DNA of 64,000 nt from an uncultured Lachnospiraceae bacterium (GTDB taxonomy: Bacteria > Bacillota > Clostridia > Lachnospirales > Lachnospiraceae): positions 58,714-122,713 of the forward strand of contig CALCMD010000102.1 of assembly GCA_937965795.1 (NCBI GenBank), read 5' to 3'. Below are positions 51,885 through 60,867 of this stretch, one piece after another. The position numbers and the translations under genes are program-made. Each line of letters opens with the position of its first letter. Positions within the stretch are counted from its first letter, which is position 1. A model generated the notes under the pieces. It searched no databases and was not told the DNA's origin. It worked only from the letters and a program-made list of their open reading frames with translations.

Positions 51885-53744
51885 ATGAGAAAATTGGCTT
51901 TAGATGAAGAAATCCTAATGCAGATAGAAAAGCCTGCCCGCTATATTGGCAATGAGGTCAATTCTGTGATGAAAGATAAAAAGAAAATTGCGATCCGCTT
52001 TGCCATGTGCTTTCCAGACGTGTATGAAATCGGAATGTCCCATCTGGGAATCCAGATTCTCTATGACATGTTTAACCGCCGGGAGGACATCTGGTGCGAG
52101 CGGGTATATTCCCCCTGGACAGACCTGGACAGGATTATGAGGGAGAGAAACATTCCGCTGTTTGCACTCGAATCCCAGGATCCTCTAAAGGAATTTGACT
52201 TCATAGGAATTACTATCCAGTATGAAATGTGTTATACAAACATCCTTCAAATCCTTGATCTGAGCGGCATTCCGCTGATGGCAGGCGAACGTACGGAGAA
52301 TGACCCGATCGTGATCGGAGGCGGACCCTGCACGTATAATCCGGAGCCGCTGGCTGATTTCTTTGATCTCTTCTATATCGGAGAGGGGGAAACGGTATAC
52401 TTTCAACTGATGGATTTGTATAAAGAATACCGGGAGCAGAAACTGGGAAGAAAAGCGTTCCTCCATGAGGCGGCGAAGCTTCCGGGTATTTATGTACCTT
52501 CCATGTATCAGGTTTCTTACCATGAGGACGGAACGATTTCTTCCTTTGCGCCAATTTATGAGGATATTCCGGCCGTGATTGAAAAACAGATTGTTATGGA
52601 TATTACGGATACGTATTATCCGAAAGCACCGGTCGTGCCGTTTATCAAGGTGACGCAGGATCGGGTGGTTCTGGAAATCCAGCGCGGTTGCATCCGCGGC
52701 TGCCGTTTCTGTCAGGCCGGTATGCTTTACCGGCCGCTGCGGGAGCGTAAGCTTTCCATGCTGAAAGAATATGCCAAAGAGATGCTGAAAAATACGGGAC
52801 ACGAGGAGATTTCTTTAAGCTCTTTAAGCTCCAGTGATTATTCGGAACTGGAAGGACTTGTTCATTACCTGATGGATGAGTTTAAGGGACAGGGCGTAAA
52901 TATTTCGCTCCCGTCTCTGCGCATTGACGCTTTTTCTCTGGATGTCATGAGCAAGGTACAGGATGTGCGAAAAAGCAGTCTTACCTTTGCGCCGGAGGCT
53001 GGTTCCCAGAGAATGCGGGATGTTATTAATAAAGGGCTGACCGAAGAAATTATTTTAGATGGCGCCGGACAGGCATTTGAGGGCGGATGGAACCGTGTAA
53101 AGCTTTATTTTATGCTGGGACTGCCTACAGAAACAGAAGAAGATATGAAGGGCATCGCGCATCTGGCAGATAAAATCGCCAGACGTTACTATGAGATCCC
53201 GAAGGAACAGAGAAACGGAAAATGCCAGATTACCGTGAGCACTTCCTTCTTCGTTCCAAAGCCGTTCACCCCGTTCCAATGGGTTCCGATGAATACGAAG
53301 GAAGAATTTCTGGCAAAGGCAAAGATCGTCAATCAGGAAGTAAAAGAGCAGTTAAACAAGAAGAGTATCAAATACAACTGGCATGAAGCGGACGTTTCTG
53401 TGCTCGAAGGGGTTCTCGCAAGAGGGGATCGGAGAGTCGGCGCATCGATTTTACGGGCGTATGAAAAAGGCTCCCTTTATGACGCCTGGGGCGAAAATTA
53501 TGATAATGGCCTATGGATGTCAGCTTTTGCAGAGACAGGGGTTGATCCTGATTTTTATACCTGCCGTCTCCGTGAGGAATGTGAGATTCTTCCGTGGGAT
53601 TTTATCAATATCGGCGTGACAAAGAAATACCTCTGGCGGGAGTGGGAGAATGCTCAGGCAGAGAAAGTGACAAAGAACTGCCGCATGGGGTGTTCCGGAT
53701 GCGGCGCCAAATCTTACGGAGGGGGTGTCTGCTATGAAGGTTAG
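51885..53744 (+). CDS. TIGR03960-family B12-binding-like radical SAM protein
   Basis: 619 residues. N-terminal region FPDVYEIGMSHLGIQILYDM belongs to a B12-binding-like domain. The radical SAM cluster site is QRGCIRGCRFCQAGMLYRP with CxxxCxxC spacing (about residue 270). A Cys-rich C-terminus (NCRMGCSGCGAK) follows. Its conserved partner, the TIGR03936/DUF2344 protein, overlaps the 3' end. The pair recurs before rng and rplU in Firmicutes. The reaction is not established; RNA or protein methylthiolation has been suggested for relatives. Confidence 0.93.
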   Translation: MRKLALDEEILMQIEKPARYIGNEVNSVMKDKKKIAIRFAMCFPDVYEIGMSHLGIQILYDMFNRREDIWCERVYSPWTDLDRIMRERNIPLFALESQDPLKEFDFIGITIQYEMCYTNILQILDLSGIPLMAGERTENDPIVIGGGPCTYNPEPLADFFDLFYIGEGETVYFQLMDLYKEYREQKLGRKAFLHEAAKLPGIYVPSMYQVSYHEDGTISSFAPIYEDIPAVIEKQIVMDITDTYYPKAPVVPFIKVTQDRVVLEIQRGCIRGCRFCQAGMLYRPLRERKLSMLKEYAKEMLKNTGHEEISLSSLSSSDYSELEGLVHYLMDEFKGQGVNISLPSLRIDAFSLDVMSKVQDVRKSSLTFAPEAGSQRMRDVINKGLTEEIILDGAGQAFEGGWNRVKLYFMLGLPTETEEDMKGIAHLADKIARRYYEIPKEQRNGKCQITVSTSFFVPKPFTPFQWVPMNTKEEFLAKAKIVNQEVKEQLNKKSIKYNWHEADVSVLEGVLARGDRRVGASILRAYEKGSLYDAWGENYDNGLWMSAFAETGVDPDFYTCRLREECEILPWDFINIGVTKKYLWREWENAQAEKVTKNCRMGCSGCGAKSYGGGVCYEG

Positions 53745-54426
53745 AGTCAGATTTTCAAAGCATGGCGTTATGAAATTTATCGGCCATCTGGATATGATGC
53801 GCTACTTTCAGAAAGCCCTGCGCAGAGCGGAAATTCCCGTTTGCCTTACCGAAGGGTTCAGCCCGCACATGGTGATGTCTTTCGCATCCCCGCTCGGTGT
53901 AGGACTTACCAGCGACGGAGAATATATGGACATCGAAGTGAAGGAACGTATTCCATCCAGGGAGGCTGTCGCACGCCTGAACCGCGTCATGGTGGACGGG
54001 ATGAAGGTACTGAGCTACCGGCAGATTCCGGAGGGAAAGGCGAGCAATGCCATGTCGCTGGTAGCGTTTGCAGATTATACTGTATCGTTCAGGAAAGGAA
54101 AGGAACCTTCTGCCAAATGGGAAGAGAAGCTGGCGGAATTTGCGGCGCTGCCTTCGATTCTGATCCTGAAAAAGACAAAGAAAAGTGAAAAAGAAGTTGA
54201 TATTAAACCAATGATTCATGCGCTTTCCCTGTTGGAAAATGGAGAAATTTTTATGCGGCTCTCTTCCGGAAGCGCCAGCAATCTGAAGCCGGAGCTGGTA
54301 ATGGAGGCTTTTACTTTATGGCTTGGCGTAGAAAATCCACCGTTCTCCCTGCTGGTGAATCGTGTGGAACTCTACGATGCGCATATGGTATCGCTGGAAG
54401 AACTGGGGGAAGAAATTGGAGAATAA
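53734..54426 (+). CDS. TIGR03936-family radical SAM-associated protein (DUF2344)
   Basis: 230 residues from the ATG at 53734, preceded by GGAGGGGGTG. Family features: VRVRFSKHGVMKFIGHLDMM, FQKALRRAEIPVCLTEGFSP and MSFASPLGVGLTSDGEYMDI. It accompanies the preceding radical SAM enzyme and shares its unknown pathway, presumably as an accessory or substrate-binding subunit. It overlaps the RNase G gene by about 11 bases. Confidence 0.92.
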   Translation: MKVRVRFSKHGVMKFIGHLDMMRYFQKALRRAEIPVCLTEGFSPHMVMSFASPLGVGLTSDGEYMDIEVKERIPSREAVARLNRVMVDGMKVLSYRQIPEGKASNAMSLVAFADYTVSFRKGKEPSAKWEEKLAEFAALPSILILKKTKKSEKEVDIKPMIHALSLLENGEIFMRLSSGSASNLKPELVMEAFTLWLGVENPPFSLLVNRVELYDAHMVSLEELGEEIGE

Positions 54427-55636
54427 GCTAATCGTTGTTCGAAAAGATTCAAGGATTCTGGCGGCACAGATGGAAAACGGAAGGGCATGTGCGCTGTCCT
54501 GTTACGACCAGGAGGAAGCATCACTTCTTGGAAATATTTACGTAGGACGGGTACAGAAGGTCGTCAAAAATATCGGCGCTGCCTTTATCGAGATCGAAAA
54601 AGGATTTCCATGTTATTATCCTCTGGATGACTGCGAAAATCCCATATATACAAAGAAAATCAATTCTCCGGCGATGGTGGCGGGAGACGAGGTACTTGTG
54701 CAGGTAAAGAGGGAGGCGCTGAAAACAAAGCCGCCCGCACTTACCACCAATCTGAATTTTACCGGAAAATATCTGGTGCTTACCACTGGCGAACGGCGCA
54801 TCGGCGTGTCCGCAAAACTGGACAGGGAAACAAAAGACCGTCTGAAATCTCTGATCGCTTCGGTTTCTGACGGAAATTATGGATTTATCGTCCGCACGAA
54901 CGCAGCCTTTGCCGGGGAAGATGAAATATTAAAAGAAGCGAAAGAATTGACGATTCTCTGTGAAACTCTGATAGAGAGGGCCAAATACCGAAGCTGCTAT
55001 ACGAGGATGTACCAATTGCCTGCTCCCTGGATTTCTTTGCTGCGGGATACTTATGGGCGCAGTCTGTCCATCGTAACGGATGACGTCATGCTGTATGAAC
55101 AGATGAAAGACTACTTAACGTCCAGACAGCCAGAAGATCTGCCGAGGCTTTCCCTGTATGAAGATCAGCTTCTGCCGTTGTATAAGCTCTGTCGTCTGGA
55201 GCGGGAGTTCAAAGAGGCGTTAAGCGAGCGCGTATGGCTCAAATCCGGCGCATATCTGGTGATCCAGCCTACCGAAGCGCTGACTGTCATTGATGTAAAT
55301 ACGGGGAAATATGAGAGTAAAAAGAAGAAACAGGAAACTTTTCTGAAAATCAATCTGGAAGCGGCGCAGGAAATCGCAAGACAACTCAGACTCCGGAACC
55401 TGTCGGGGATCATTATCGCAGACTTCATCAATATGGAGGCGGAAGAAGATAGAAAAACGCTGATGCAGGCGCTGGAAGACGCTCTGCACCGTGACCCGGT
55501 CAAAACAGTTCTGGTGGATATGACGGCTCTGAATCTTGTGGAGATTACGAGAAAGAAGGTGCGAAAGCCTCTGGCAGAACAGATCGGGCGGATTCCCTCT
55601 TGGCCAAATTACACGTTCTCACGGTCAGCGCAGTAA
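54416..55636 (+). CDS. rng: Ribonuclease E/G family protein
   Basis: 406 residues from a TTG at 54416 with GGGGGA five bases before it. The N-terminus reads ENKLIVVRKDSRILAAQMEN. An S1 domain (LGNIYVGRVQKVVKNIGAAF) precedes the catalytic core with the Mg-binding pair in TVIDVNTGKYESKKKKQETF and IIIADFINMEAEEDRKTL. The C-terminal Zn-link and scaffold of E. coli RNase E are absent, as in RNase G. It processes rRNA and degrades mRNA. Its place before rplU is conserved. Confidence 0.92.
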   Translation: MENKLIVVRKDSRILAAQMENGRACALSCYDQEEASLLGNIYVGRVQKVVKNIGAAFIEIEKGFPCYYPLDDCENPIYTKKINSPAMVAGDEVLVQVKREALKTKPPALTTNLNFTGKYLVLTTGERRIGVSAKLDRETKDRLKSLIASVSDGNYGFIVRTNAAFAGEDEILKEAKELTILCETLIERAKYRSCYTRMYQLPAPWISLLRDTYGRSLSIVTDDVMLYEQMKDYLTSRQPEDLPRLSLYEDQLLPLYKLCRLEREFKEALSERVWLKSGAYLVIQPTEALTVIDVNTGKYESKKKKQETFLKINLEAAQEIARQLRLRNLSGIIIADFINMEAEEDRKTLMQALEDALHRDPVKTVLVDMTALNLVEITRKKVRKPLAEQIGRIPSWPNYTFSRSAQ

Positions 55637-55685
55637 ATGCGCAGACCTGGCTGAACTGTTACAAAAGTTTTTTTCAGATTAGACA

Positions 55686-55714
55686 TTGACGGATTTTGCA
55701 GAATATGCTAATAT
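55686..55714 (+). promoter_or_regulatory. SigA promoter of the rplU operon
   Basis: TTGACG (55686-55691), 17-base spacer, TAATAT (55709-55714). The ~75-base leader before rplU may hold an L21 autoregulatory structure, but I could not resolve it by eye. Confidence 0.65.
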
Positions 55715-55796
55715 AAGAAAGATGCCGCATAAAGAGGTTTAAGTGTTATGCAGATAACCACCATATTTAGCGAGTAATGATAATAGGAGGTGCCAT

Positions 55797-56102
55797 ATGT
55801 ACGCAATTATTGCAACAGGTGGTAAACAGTACAAAGTAGCCGAAGGCGATATCATTAACGTAGAGAAGCTTGGAGTAGAAGCTGGCGAGACTGTAACATT
55901 CGACCAGGTACTTGCAGTAAGCAATGACGGACTGAAAGTCGGCGCTGACGTAGCTGACGCAACCGTAACTGCCAGCGTGGTAAAGAACGGTAAGGCAAAA
56001 AAAGTAATTGTTTACAAGTACAAGAGAAAAACTGGATATCACAAGAAAAACGGTCACAGACAGCAGTACACCCAGGTTAAAATTGAAAAGATCAACGGTT
56101 AA
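55797..56102 (+). CDS. rplU: 50S ribosomal protein L21
   Basis: 101 residues with the standard start MYAIIATGGKQYKVAEGDII, the VEAGETVTFDQVL segment and the basic C-terminus YKRKTGYHKKNGHRQQYTQV. Large-subunit protein. Operon rplU-prp-rpmA-obgE as in other Firmicutes. GGAGGTGCC precedes the ATG. Confidence 0.98.
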   Translation: MYAIIATGGKQYKVAEGDIINVEKLGVEAGETVTFDQVLAVSNDGLKVGADVADATVTASVVKNGKAKKVIVYKYKRKTGYHKKNGHRQQYTQVKIEKING

Positions 56103-56107
56103 TTCCC

Positions 56108-56428
56108 ATGATTACGATTGAGATTCATAAAACCAAAGGACAGCATAGCGGCTTTATTTCCAGCGGACATGCAGAATACGCAGAGGAAGGTTATGACATC
56201 ATCTGCGCTGCCGTGTCAGTACTTACGGTAAACGCCATTAACTCCATCGAGACATTCACCGATGATTCCTTTGCCGTCCGGCAGGAGGAAGGGCTGGTGG
56301 AATTGATTCTGGAGGATACGGTATCGAAGGAAACCGCACTGCTTCTGGATTCTATGATTCTGGGTTTACAGGAAATTCAAAAGAATTACGGTAATGAATA
56401 TATTGAACTGATATTCAAGGAGGTGTAA
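56108..56428 (+). CDS. prp: Ribosomal-processing cysteine protease Prp
   Basis: 106 residues. The catalytic His lies in GFISSGHAEYAEEGYDIICA and the catalytic Cys in the same stretch (IICAAVSVLTVNAINSIE). Prp removes the N-terminal extension of ribosomal protein L27, encoded by the next gene. It lies between rplU and rpmA with 5- and 3-base gaps and has no strong ribosome binding site, so translational coupling is likely. Confidence 0.95.
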   Translation: MITIEIHKTKGQHSGFISSGHAEYAEEGYDIICAAVSVLTVNAINSIETFTDDSFAVRQEEGLVELILEDTVSKETALLLDSMILGLQEIQKNYGNEYIELIFKEV

Positions 56429-56431
56429 GTA

Positions 56432-56716
56432 ATGATGACAATGAACCTTCAGATTTTCGCCCATAAAAAGGGAGTTGGTTCTACAAAGAACGGCAGAGAT
56501 TCCGAATCAAAGAGATTAGGCGCAAAGAGAGCTGATGGACAGTTCGTGAAAGCTGGCAACATCCTTTACAGACAGCGCGGAACAAAGATTCATCCGGGCG
56601 TTAATGTTGGACGCGGCGGCGATGACACTTTATTCGCATTAGTTGACGGCGTTGTAAGATTCGAGAGAAAAGGAAGAGATAAGAAACAGGTTTCTATCGT
56701 TCCGGTTTCAGAGTAA
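56432..56716 (+). CDS. rpmA: 50S ribosomal protein L27 with cleavable N-terminal extension
   Basis: 94 residues. The mature protein begins HKKGVGSTKNGRDSESKRLG; before it lies MMTMNLQIFA, matching the Firmicute extension whose sequence ends in F-A/F-F and is cut by Prp. Cleavage is expected after Ala10. L27 reaches the peptidyl-transferase centre, so removal of the extension is needed for function. AAGGAGGTG precedes the ATG. A terminator-like hairpin follows. Confidence 0.98.
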   Translation: MMTMNLQIFAHKKGVGSTKNGRDSESKRLGAKRADGQFVKAGNILYRQRGTKIHPGVNVGRGGDDTLFALVDGVVRFERKGRDKKQVSIVPVSE

Positions 56717-56724
56717 TGAATGCG

Positions 56725-56758
56725 GCTTCAAATCAGTTTGGTTTGAAGCCCTTTTTAA
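56725..56758 (+). terminator. Hairpin terminator between rpmA and obgE
   Basis: GGCTTCAAA (56725-56733) pairs with TTTGAAGCC (56743-56751), followed by CTTTTTAAA. It probably reduces read-through from the ribosomal genes into obgE. Confidence 0.78.
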
Positions 56759-56775
56759 ATAGAAGGAGATTACGT

Positions 56776-58068
56776 ATGTTTGCAGACAGAGCCAAAATCT
56801 TTATTCGTTCCGGAAAAGGCGGCGATGGACATGTAAGCTTCCGCAGGGAGCTTTTTGTTCCTGCCGGGGGACCTGACGGCGGCGATGGAGGAAAAGGCGG
56901 CGACATTATTTTTGAAGTGGATAAGGGAATGACCACGCTTGCGGACTATCGCCACAGAGGAAAGTTCTGTGCCGAGAACGGGGAACAGGGCGGAAAGAAA
57001 CGCTGCCACGGAAAAAGTGGAAAAGACCTTGTTTTGAAAGTACCGGAAGGTACGATTATCAAAGAGGCGGAATCCGGAAAAGTGATCGCAGACATGTCCG
57101 GTGAAAACAGCAGGCAGGTTATTTTGAAGGGCGGCAGAGGCGGACAGGGAAATATGCACTATGCCACCGCTACCATGCAGGTGCCGAAGTATGCACAGCC
57201 GGGACAGAATGCCCAGGAGCTATGGATAAAGCTGGAGCTGAAAGTCATCGCAGATGTGGGACTGGTAGGTTTTCCAAACGTAGGAAAATCCACCCTGCTT
57301 TCCCGTGTGACAAATGCGCGGCCTAAGATTGCCAATTATCATTTTACCACGCTGAATCCGAATCTTGGCGTAGTAGATCTGGAGGGCGGCAGAGGCTTTA
57401 TCATTGCGGATATTCCAGGGCTGATCGAAGGGGCGTCAGAGGGCGTCGGGCTGGGACATGAATTCCTGCGCCATATCGAGCGTACCCGCGTCATCATTCA
57501 CATGGTAGACGCGGCTTCTACCGAAGGGCGAGACCCGATTGATGACATCTATAAGATTAATGAGGAACTTCGCGCCTACAATCCGGAGATTGCCGAAAGA
57601 CCGCAGGTGATTGCAGCAAATAAGATTGATGCGATTTATGCGGGAGACGAGGACCCGGTACAGCGAATCCGGGAAGAATTCGAGCCAAAGGGAATAAAAG
57701 TGTTTGCGATTTCCGCCGTCAGCGGAAAAGGGCTGAAAGAATTGCTTTACTGTGTAAGGGAACTTCTGGATACTCTTCCGCAGGAACCGGTGGTATTCGA
57801 GCAGGAATATTTCCCGGAGGATGCTGTGATGAACAGTGATCTGCCTTACACCGTTGAGAAGTCGGAGGAAGAGGAAAACACCTATATCGTAGAAGGGCCG
57901 AAGATCGAAAAAATGCTGGGCTACACAAACCTGGATTCTGAAAAAGGATTTGCTTTCTTCCAGCAATTTCTGAAGGATACGGGAATTCTGGACGAGCTGG
58001 AAGCCGCTGGTATTCAGGAGGGCGACACCGTTCGTATGTACGGTCTGGCCTTTGATTATTATAAATAA
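56776..58068 (+). CDS. obgE: GTPase ObgE
   Basis: 430 residues from the ATG at 56776 (AGAAGGAGATT upstream; the longer frame passes through the terminator). Glycine-rich Obg fold (GGPDGGDGGKGGDIIFEVDK), G1 GFPNVGKSTLL, G3 DIPGLIEGASEGVG, G4 NKID and a C-terminal OCT domain (about 350-430). Acts in 50S assembly and stress and sporulation control. Start of the obgE-yhbY-nadD-yqeK-rsfS cluster. Confidence 0.98.
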   Translation: MFADRAKIFIRSGKGGDGHVSFRRELFVPAGGPDGGDGGKGGDIIFEVDKGMTTLADYRHRGKFCAENGEQGGKKRCHGKSGKDLVLKVPEGTIIKEAESGKVIADMSGENSRQVILKGGRGGQGNMHYATATMQVPKYAQPGQNAQELWIKLELKVIADVGLVGFPNVGKSTLLSRVTNARPKIANYHFTTLNPNLGVVDLEGGRGFIIADIPGLIEGASEGVGLGHEFLRHIERTRVIIHMVDAASTEGRDPIDDIYKINEELRAYNPEIAERPQVIAANKIDAIYAGDEDPVQRIREEFEPKGIKVFAISAVSGKGLKELLYCVRELLDTLPQEPVVFEQEYFPEDAVMNSDLPYTVEKSEEEENTYIVEGPKIEKMLGYTNLDSEKGFAFFQQFLKDTGILDELEAAGIQEGDTVRMYGLAFDYYK

Positions 58069-58078
58069 GGAGAACAAT

Positions 58079-58369
58079 ATGACAAGTAAACAAAGAGCAT
58101 ACCTGAAAAGTCTGGCAATGACAATGGACCCGATTTTTCAGATCGGTAAAGGAAGCCTGACGCCAGAAAACACACAGGCAATTTCCGAAGCTCTGACGGC
58201 AAGAGAGCTGATTAAAGTCAGTGTGCTTCAGAATTGCATGGATGATCCACGAATGCTGGCGGAAATGATAGCTGAGCGCACACGTTCACAGGTGGTACAG
58301 GTAATCGGCAAGAAAATCGTTCTTTATAAAGAAGGAAAAGACGATAAGAAAAAAATTATGCTTCCATAG
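58079..58369 (+). CDS. yhbY: YhbY family RNA-binding protein
   Basis: 96 residues from the ATG at 58079, five bases after AAGGAG. The CRM domain is typical: MTSKQRAYLKSLAMTMDPIF, QIGKGSLTPENTQAISEALT and the ELIKVSVLQNC motif. Binds the 50S subunit during assembly. Embedded between obgE and nadD. Confidence 0.95.
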   Translation: MTSKQRAYLKSLAMTMDPIFQIGKGSLTPENTQAISEALTARELIKVSVLQNCMDDPRMLAEMIAERTRSQVVQVIGKKIVLYKEGKDDKKKIMLP

Positions 58370-58384
58370 CTGCGGGGAAAAGAC

Positions 58385-59008
58385 ATGTCGGAAAAATATC
58401 GCAAAAAAGTAGGAATTATGGGCGGCACCTTCGATCCGATTCATGTCGGACACCTGATTTTAGGTGAAAATGCTTACCAGCAGTTCGGGCTGGACTGTGT
58501 GCTGTTTATGCCCTCCGGAAATCCTCCGCATAAGAGAGAAAGGACCGGAAGGGCATCCATACAGGAAAGAGTAGAGATGGTGGCGCGGGCAATTCAGGAT
58601 AATCCGCATTTTGTTCTGTCTTTGATTGAGACACACGAGGATGGATATACCTATACAAAAGAAACGCTGACGCGCCTTACCGCAGAAAACCCGGATACGG
58701 ATTACTATTTCATTATGGGCGCAGATTCCCTTTTTGCTTTTGAAAGCTGGAAAGAGCCTCAGGGAATCTGCGATTTATGCACTCTGCTGGTTGCGGTGCG
58801 AAACGGCGTGAATACTGAGAATCTGGACAAACAGATTTCCCATATCCAAAAGAAATATCATGGGAGGATTCAAAAGCTGGATACCCCCAATATAGAAATT
58901 TCCTCTGAGGCGCTTCGCGCGCATATCCGGCAGCAGCGTTCCTTGCGCTATTATATGCCGGACGCCGTGGCTGTCTATATCAGAGAACATCAGATTTACA
59001 GCAGGTAA
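58385..59008 (+). CDS. nadD: Nicotinate-nucleotide adenylyltransferase
   Basis: 207 residues. Nucleotidyltransferase motif GGTFDPIHVGHLILGE, substrate loop MPSGNPPHKRERTG, and C-terminal IEISSEALRAHIRQ. It forms nicotinic acid adenine dinucleotide for NAD synthesis. CGGGGAAAAG precedes the ATG. Followed by yqeK, its usual neighbour. Confidence 0.97.
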   Translation: MSEKYRKKVGIMGGTFDPIHVGHLILGENAYQQFGLDCVLFMPSGNPPHKRERTGRASIQERVEMVARAIQDNPHFVLSLIETHEDGYTYTKETLTRLTAENPDTDYYFIMGADSLFAFESWKEPQGICDLCTLLVAVRNGVNTENLDKQISHIQKKYHGRIQKLDTPNIEISSEALRAHIRQQRSLRYYMPDAVAVYIREHQIYSR

Positions 59009-59038
59009 GCCCATATGGAATGTTAGGGAGGGAGCCAA

Positions 59039-59641
59039 ATGGGGCAATATCATTTAAAAAAGATACAGCACAATTTGAAAAAAAATCTGGATGAAAGCCG
59101 TTATGAGCATACGATGGGCGTACGCTATACGTGTGCTGCGCTGGCAATGTGTTATCACTACGATATGGAAAAAGCGCAGGCCGCAGGGCTGCTTCATGAT
59201 TGTGCGAAGTGTCTGTCAGACAAAAAGAAAATAAAAATTTGTAAGAAAAATCATATTACGGTCAGCAGGGCAGAAGAGAAGAGCCCGTTTTTGCTTCATG
59301 CCAAGGTAGGGGCTTTTCTGGCACGGGAAGAATACGGCGTGGAAGATGAGGAAATATTAAGTGCGATCGCTTATCATACCACGGGAAAAGCGGAGATGAC
59401 ACTTCTGGAAAAAATCGTGTATATCGCAGATTATATCGAACCGCATAGAAATATGGCGCCAAATTTAAAAAAGATTCGCACACTGGCCTTTCAGGATTTA
59501 GACCAGACCATGTATGTAATTTTAAAAGATACTCTGGATTATCTGAAAAAAAGTGGAAAAGAAATCGACCCCATGACGCAGGTATCCTATGAATATTATA
59601 AGAAGCTATTTACTTCCCGTCAGGCTCAGGAACCGCATTAA
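59039..59641 (+). CDS. yqeK: Bis(5'-nucleosyl)-tetraphosphatase YqeK (HD domain)
   Basis: 200 residues. Metal-binding HD motifs are visible: SRYEHTMGVRYTCAALAM, AGLLHDCAKCLSDKKKIK, LHAKVGAFLAREEYGV and AYHTTGKAEMTLLEKIVYIA with ADYIEPHR. YqeK hydrolyses Ap4A to ADP in Firmicutes. AGGGAGGGAG precedes the ATG. Lies in the nadD-yqeK-rsfS operon. Confidence 0.95.
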   Translation: MGQYHLKKIQHNLKKNLDESRYEHTMGVRYTCAALAMCYHYDMEKAQAAGLLHDCAKCLSDKKKIKICKKNHITVSRAEEKSPFLLHAKVGAFLAREEYGVEDEEILSAIAYHTTGKAEMTLLEKIVYIADYIEPHRNMAPNLKKIRTLAFQDLDQTMYVILKDTLDYLKKSGKEIDPMTQVSYEYYKKLFTSRQAQEPH

Positions 59642-59665
59642 CCCTGAAAAATAGGAGGAAATCAT

Positions 59666-60013
59666 ATGAATTCAAAAGAAATGGCAAAGCTCATCTGTCA
59701 GGCGCTCGAAGAGAAAAAGGCAGAAGATATTAAAATTATCAATATCGAAGAGGTTTCCGTATTAGCAGATTACTTCATCATCGCCAGCGGAACAAACCGT
59801 AACCAGGTACAGGCGATGTCCGACAATGTAGAAGAGGTTCTCGGAAAGGCCGGCGTAGTTCCAAAACAGATTGAGGGATACCAGACGGCGAACTGGATTC
59901 TGCTGGACTATGGCGATGTCATCGTACATGTATTTGACGAAGAGAATCGTCTTTTCTACGATCTGGAGCGCATTTGGAGGGACGGAAAAGCTGTTTCCGT
60001 GGAGGCCCTGTAA
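59666..60013 (+). CDS. rsfS: Ribosome silencing factor RsfS
   Basis: 115 residues with the family core ISIADYFIIASG-type motif (VSVLADYFIIASGTNRNQVQ), WILLDYGDVIVHVFDEENRL and YDLERIW. It binds L14 and blocks subunit joining in starved cells. ATAGGAGGAAA precedes the ATG. Last conserved member of the obgE cluster. Confidence 0.97.
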   Translation: MNSKEMAKLICQALEEKKAEDIKIINIEEVSVLADYFIIASGTNRNQVQAMSDNVEEVLGKAGVVPKQIEGYQTANWILLDYGDVIVHVFDEENRLFYDLERIWRDGKAVSVEAL

Positions 60014-60071
60014 AAATAAGAGCAGAGAGCCCTGTCATAAAAGGAAATATGAAACGTTCGAGGTGAGACTT

Positions 60072-60398
60072 ATGGAAGCCGTACAGGTGTCAAAGGCTGT
60101 GGAAGATAATTTCAAAAAACGATTGGAAAGTGTTCTGCGCTTAATACAGTCCTATCACATCAGCTACCTGGAAATCGGAATCTTTGGCAGCTATGCAAGA
60201 AATGAGTATGTTGCGGCCAGCGACATTGATCTTTGTATCATTACAGATCACAGGCCGGGGCTAAAAGTCAGCGGTTCGCTCAGAGAAGAGGCGGAGGAGT
60301 TAAAAGTCGATATTGTCTGGGTGACGCCAGACAGTTTCCGGAACAGCGACAGTAACTTTATGACAAATATCCGAAAAGATTACAGGAGAATCGTGTGA
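60072..60398 (+). CDS. MNT-type nucleotidyltransferase domain protein
   Basis: 108 residues from the ATG at 60072 (GAGGTGAGACTT upstream; earlier in-frame codons overlap rsfS). The minimal nucleotidyltransferase motif is intact: GIFGSYARNEYVAASDIDL with the GS and DxD residues, and a third Asp in KVDIVWVTPD. It overlaps nothing and is one base from the HEPN gene. MNT/HEPN pairs include toxin-antitoxin modules in which MNT adenylylates and silences the HEPN partner. Whether that applies here is open. Confidence 0.88.
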   Translation: MEAVQVSKAVEDNFKKRLESVLRLIQSYHISYLEIGIFGSYARNEYVAASDIDLCIITDHRPGLKVSGSLREEAEELKVDIVWVTPDSFRNSDSNFMTNIRKDYRRIV

Positions 60399-60399
60399 T

Positions 60400-60855
60400 A
60401 TGAAAAATGATTATTATGATGTGGCTGTCAATGACCTGGCGTATCTACAGGTAACGCTGAATACTCCATATTACAATAATATTGCAGTGAATGCCCAGCA
60501 GGTTGCCGAAAAGATGCTGAAATCCGCAGCAGAGAGAGTATGCGTCGGTGTCGAAAAGCTGATGCACACACACAATCTGCGGGCGCTTTATATGGAAATT
60601 CATAAAATTGAACCGGATTTTAACTTAGACAAAGGCAGCCTGTCCATGCTGAAGGATTTGTATTTTGATGCAAAATATCCTGGGGATAATTTTGTTACCG
60701 TTACACGGGAAGAGTGTAATGAGTGCCTGGAAATTATGTATTCGGTAATAAAAGCTGTCAATTCTTTAAGAGCCAGGTACGGTCTGCCCTGTCAGGAAGT
60801 AAAAGAGAGATACCTCGGAGTATTACCGGAGAAATACGAAGTGAAAAGCGATTAG
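60400..60855 (+). CDS. HEPN domain-containing protein
   Basis: 151 helical residues: NDLAYLQVTLNTPYYNNIAV, NAQQVAEKMLKSAAERVC, then MHTHNLRALYMEIHKIEPDF. The pattern fits HEPN proteins encoded beside MNT genes. The Rx4-6H RNase motif near the last helix is not visible (C-terminal helix reads ECLEIMYSVIKAVNSLRARY, without His), so ribonuclease activity is doubtful. ACAGGAG lies upstream, and the ATG is adjacent to the MNT stop. Confidence 0.8.
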   Translation: MKNDYYDVAVNDLAYLQVTLNTPYYNNIAVNAQQVAEKMLKSAAERVCVGVEKLMHTHNLRALYMEIHKIEPDFNLDKGSLSMLKDLYFDAKYPGDNFVTVTREECNECLEIMYSVIKAVNSLRARYGLPCQEVKERYLGVLPEKYEVKSD

Positions 60856-60867
60856 GAGGAGTATACT

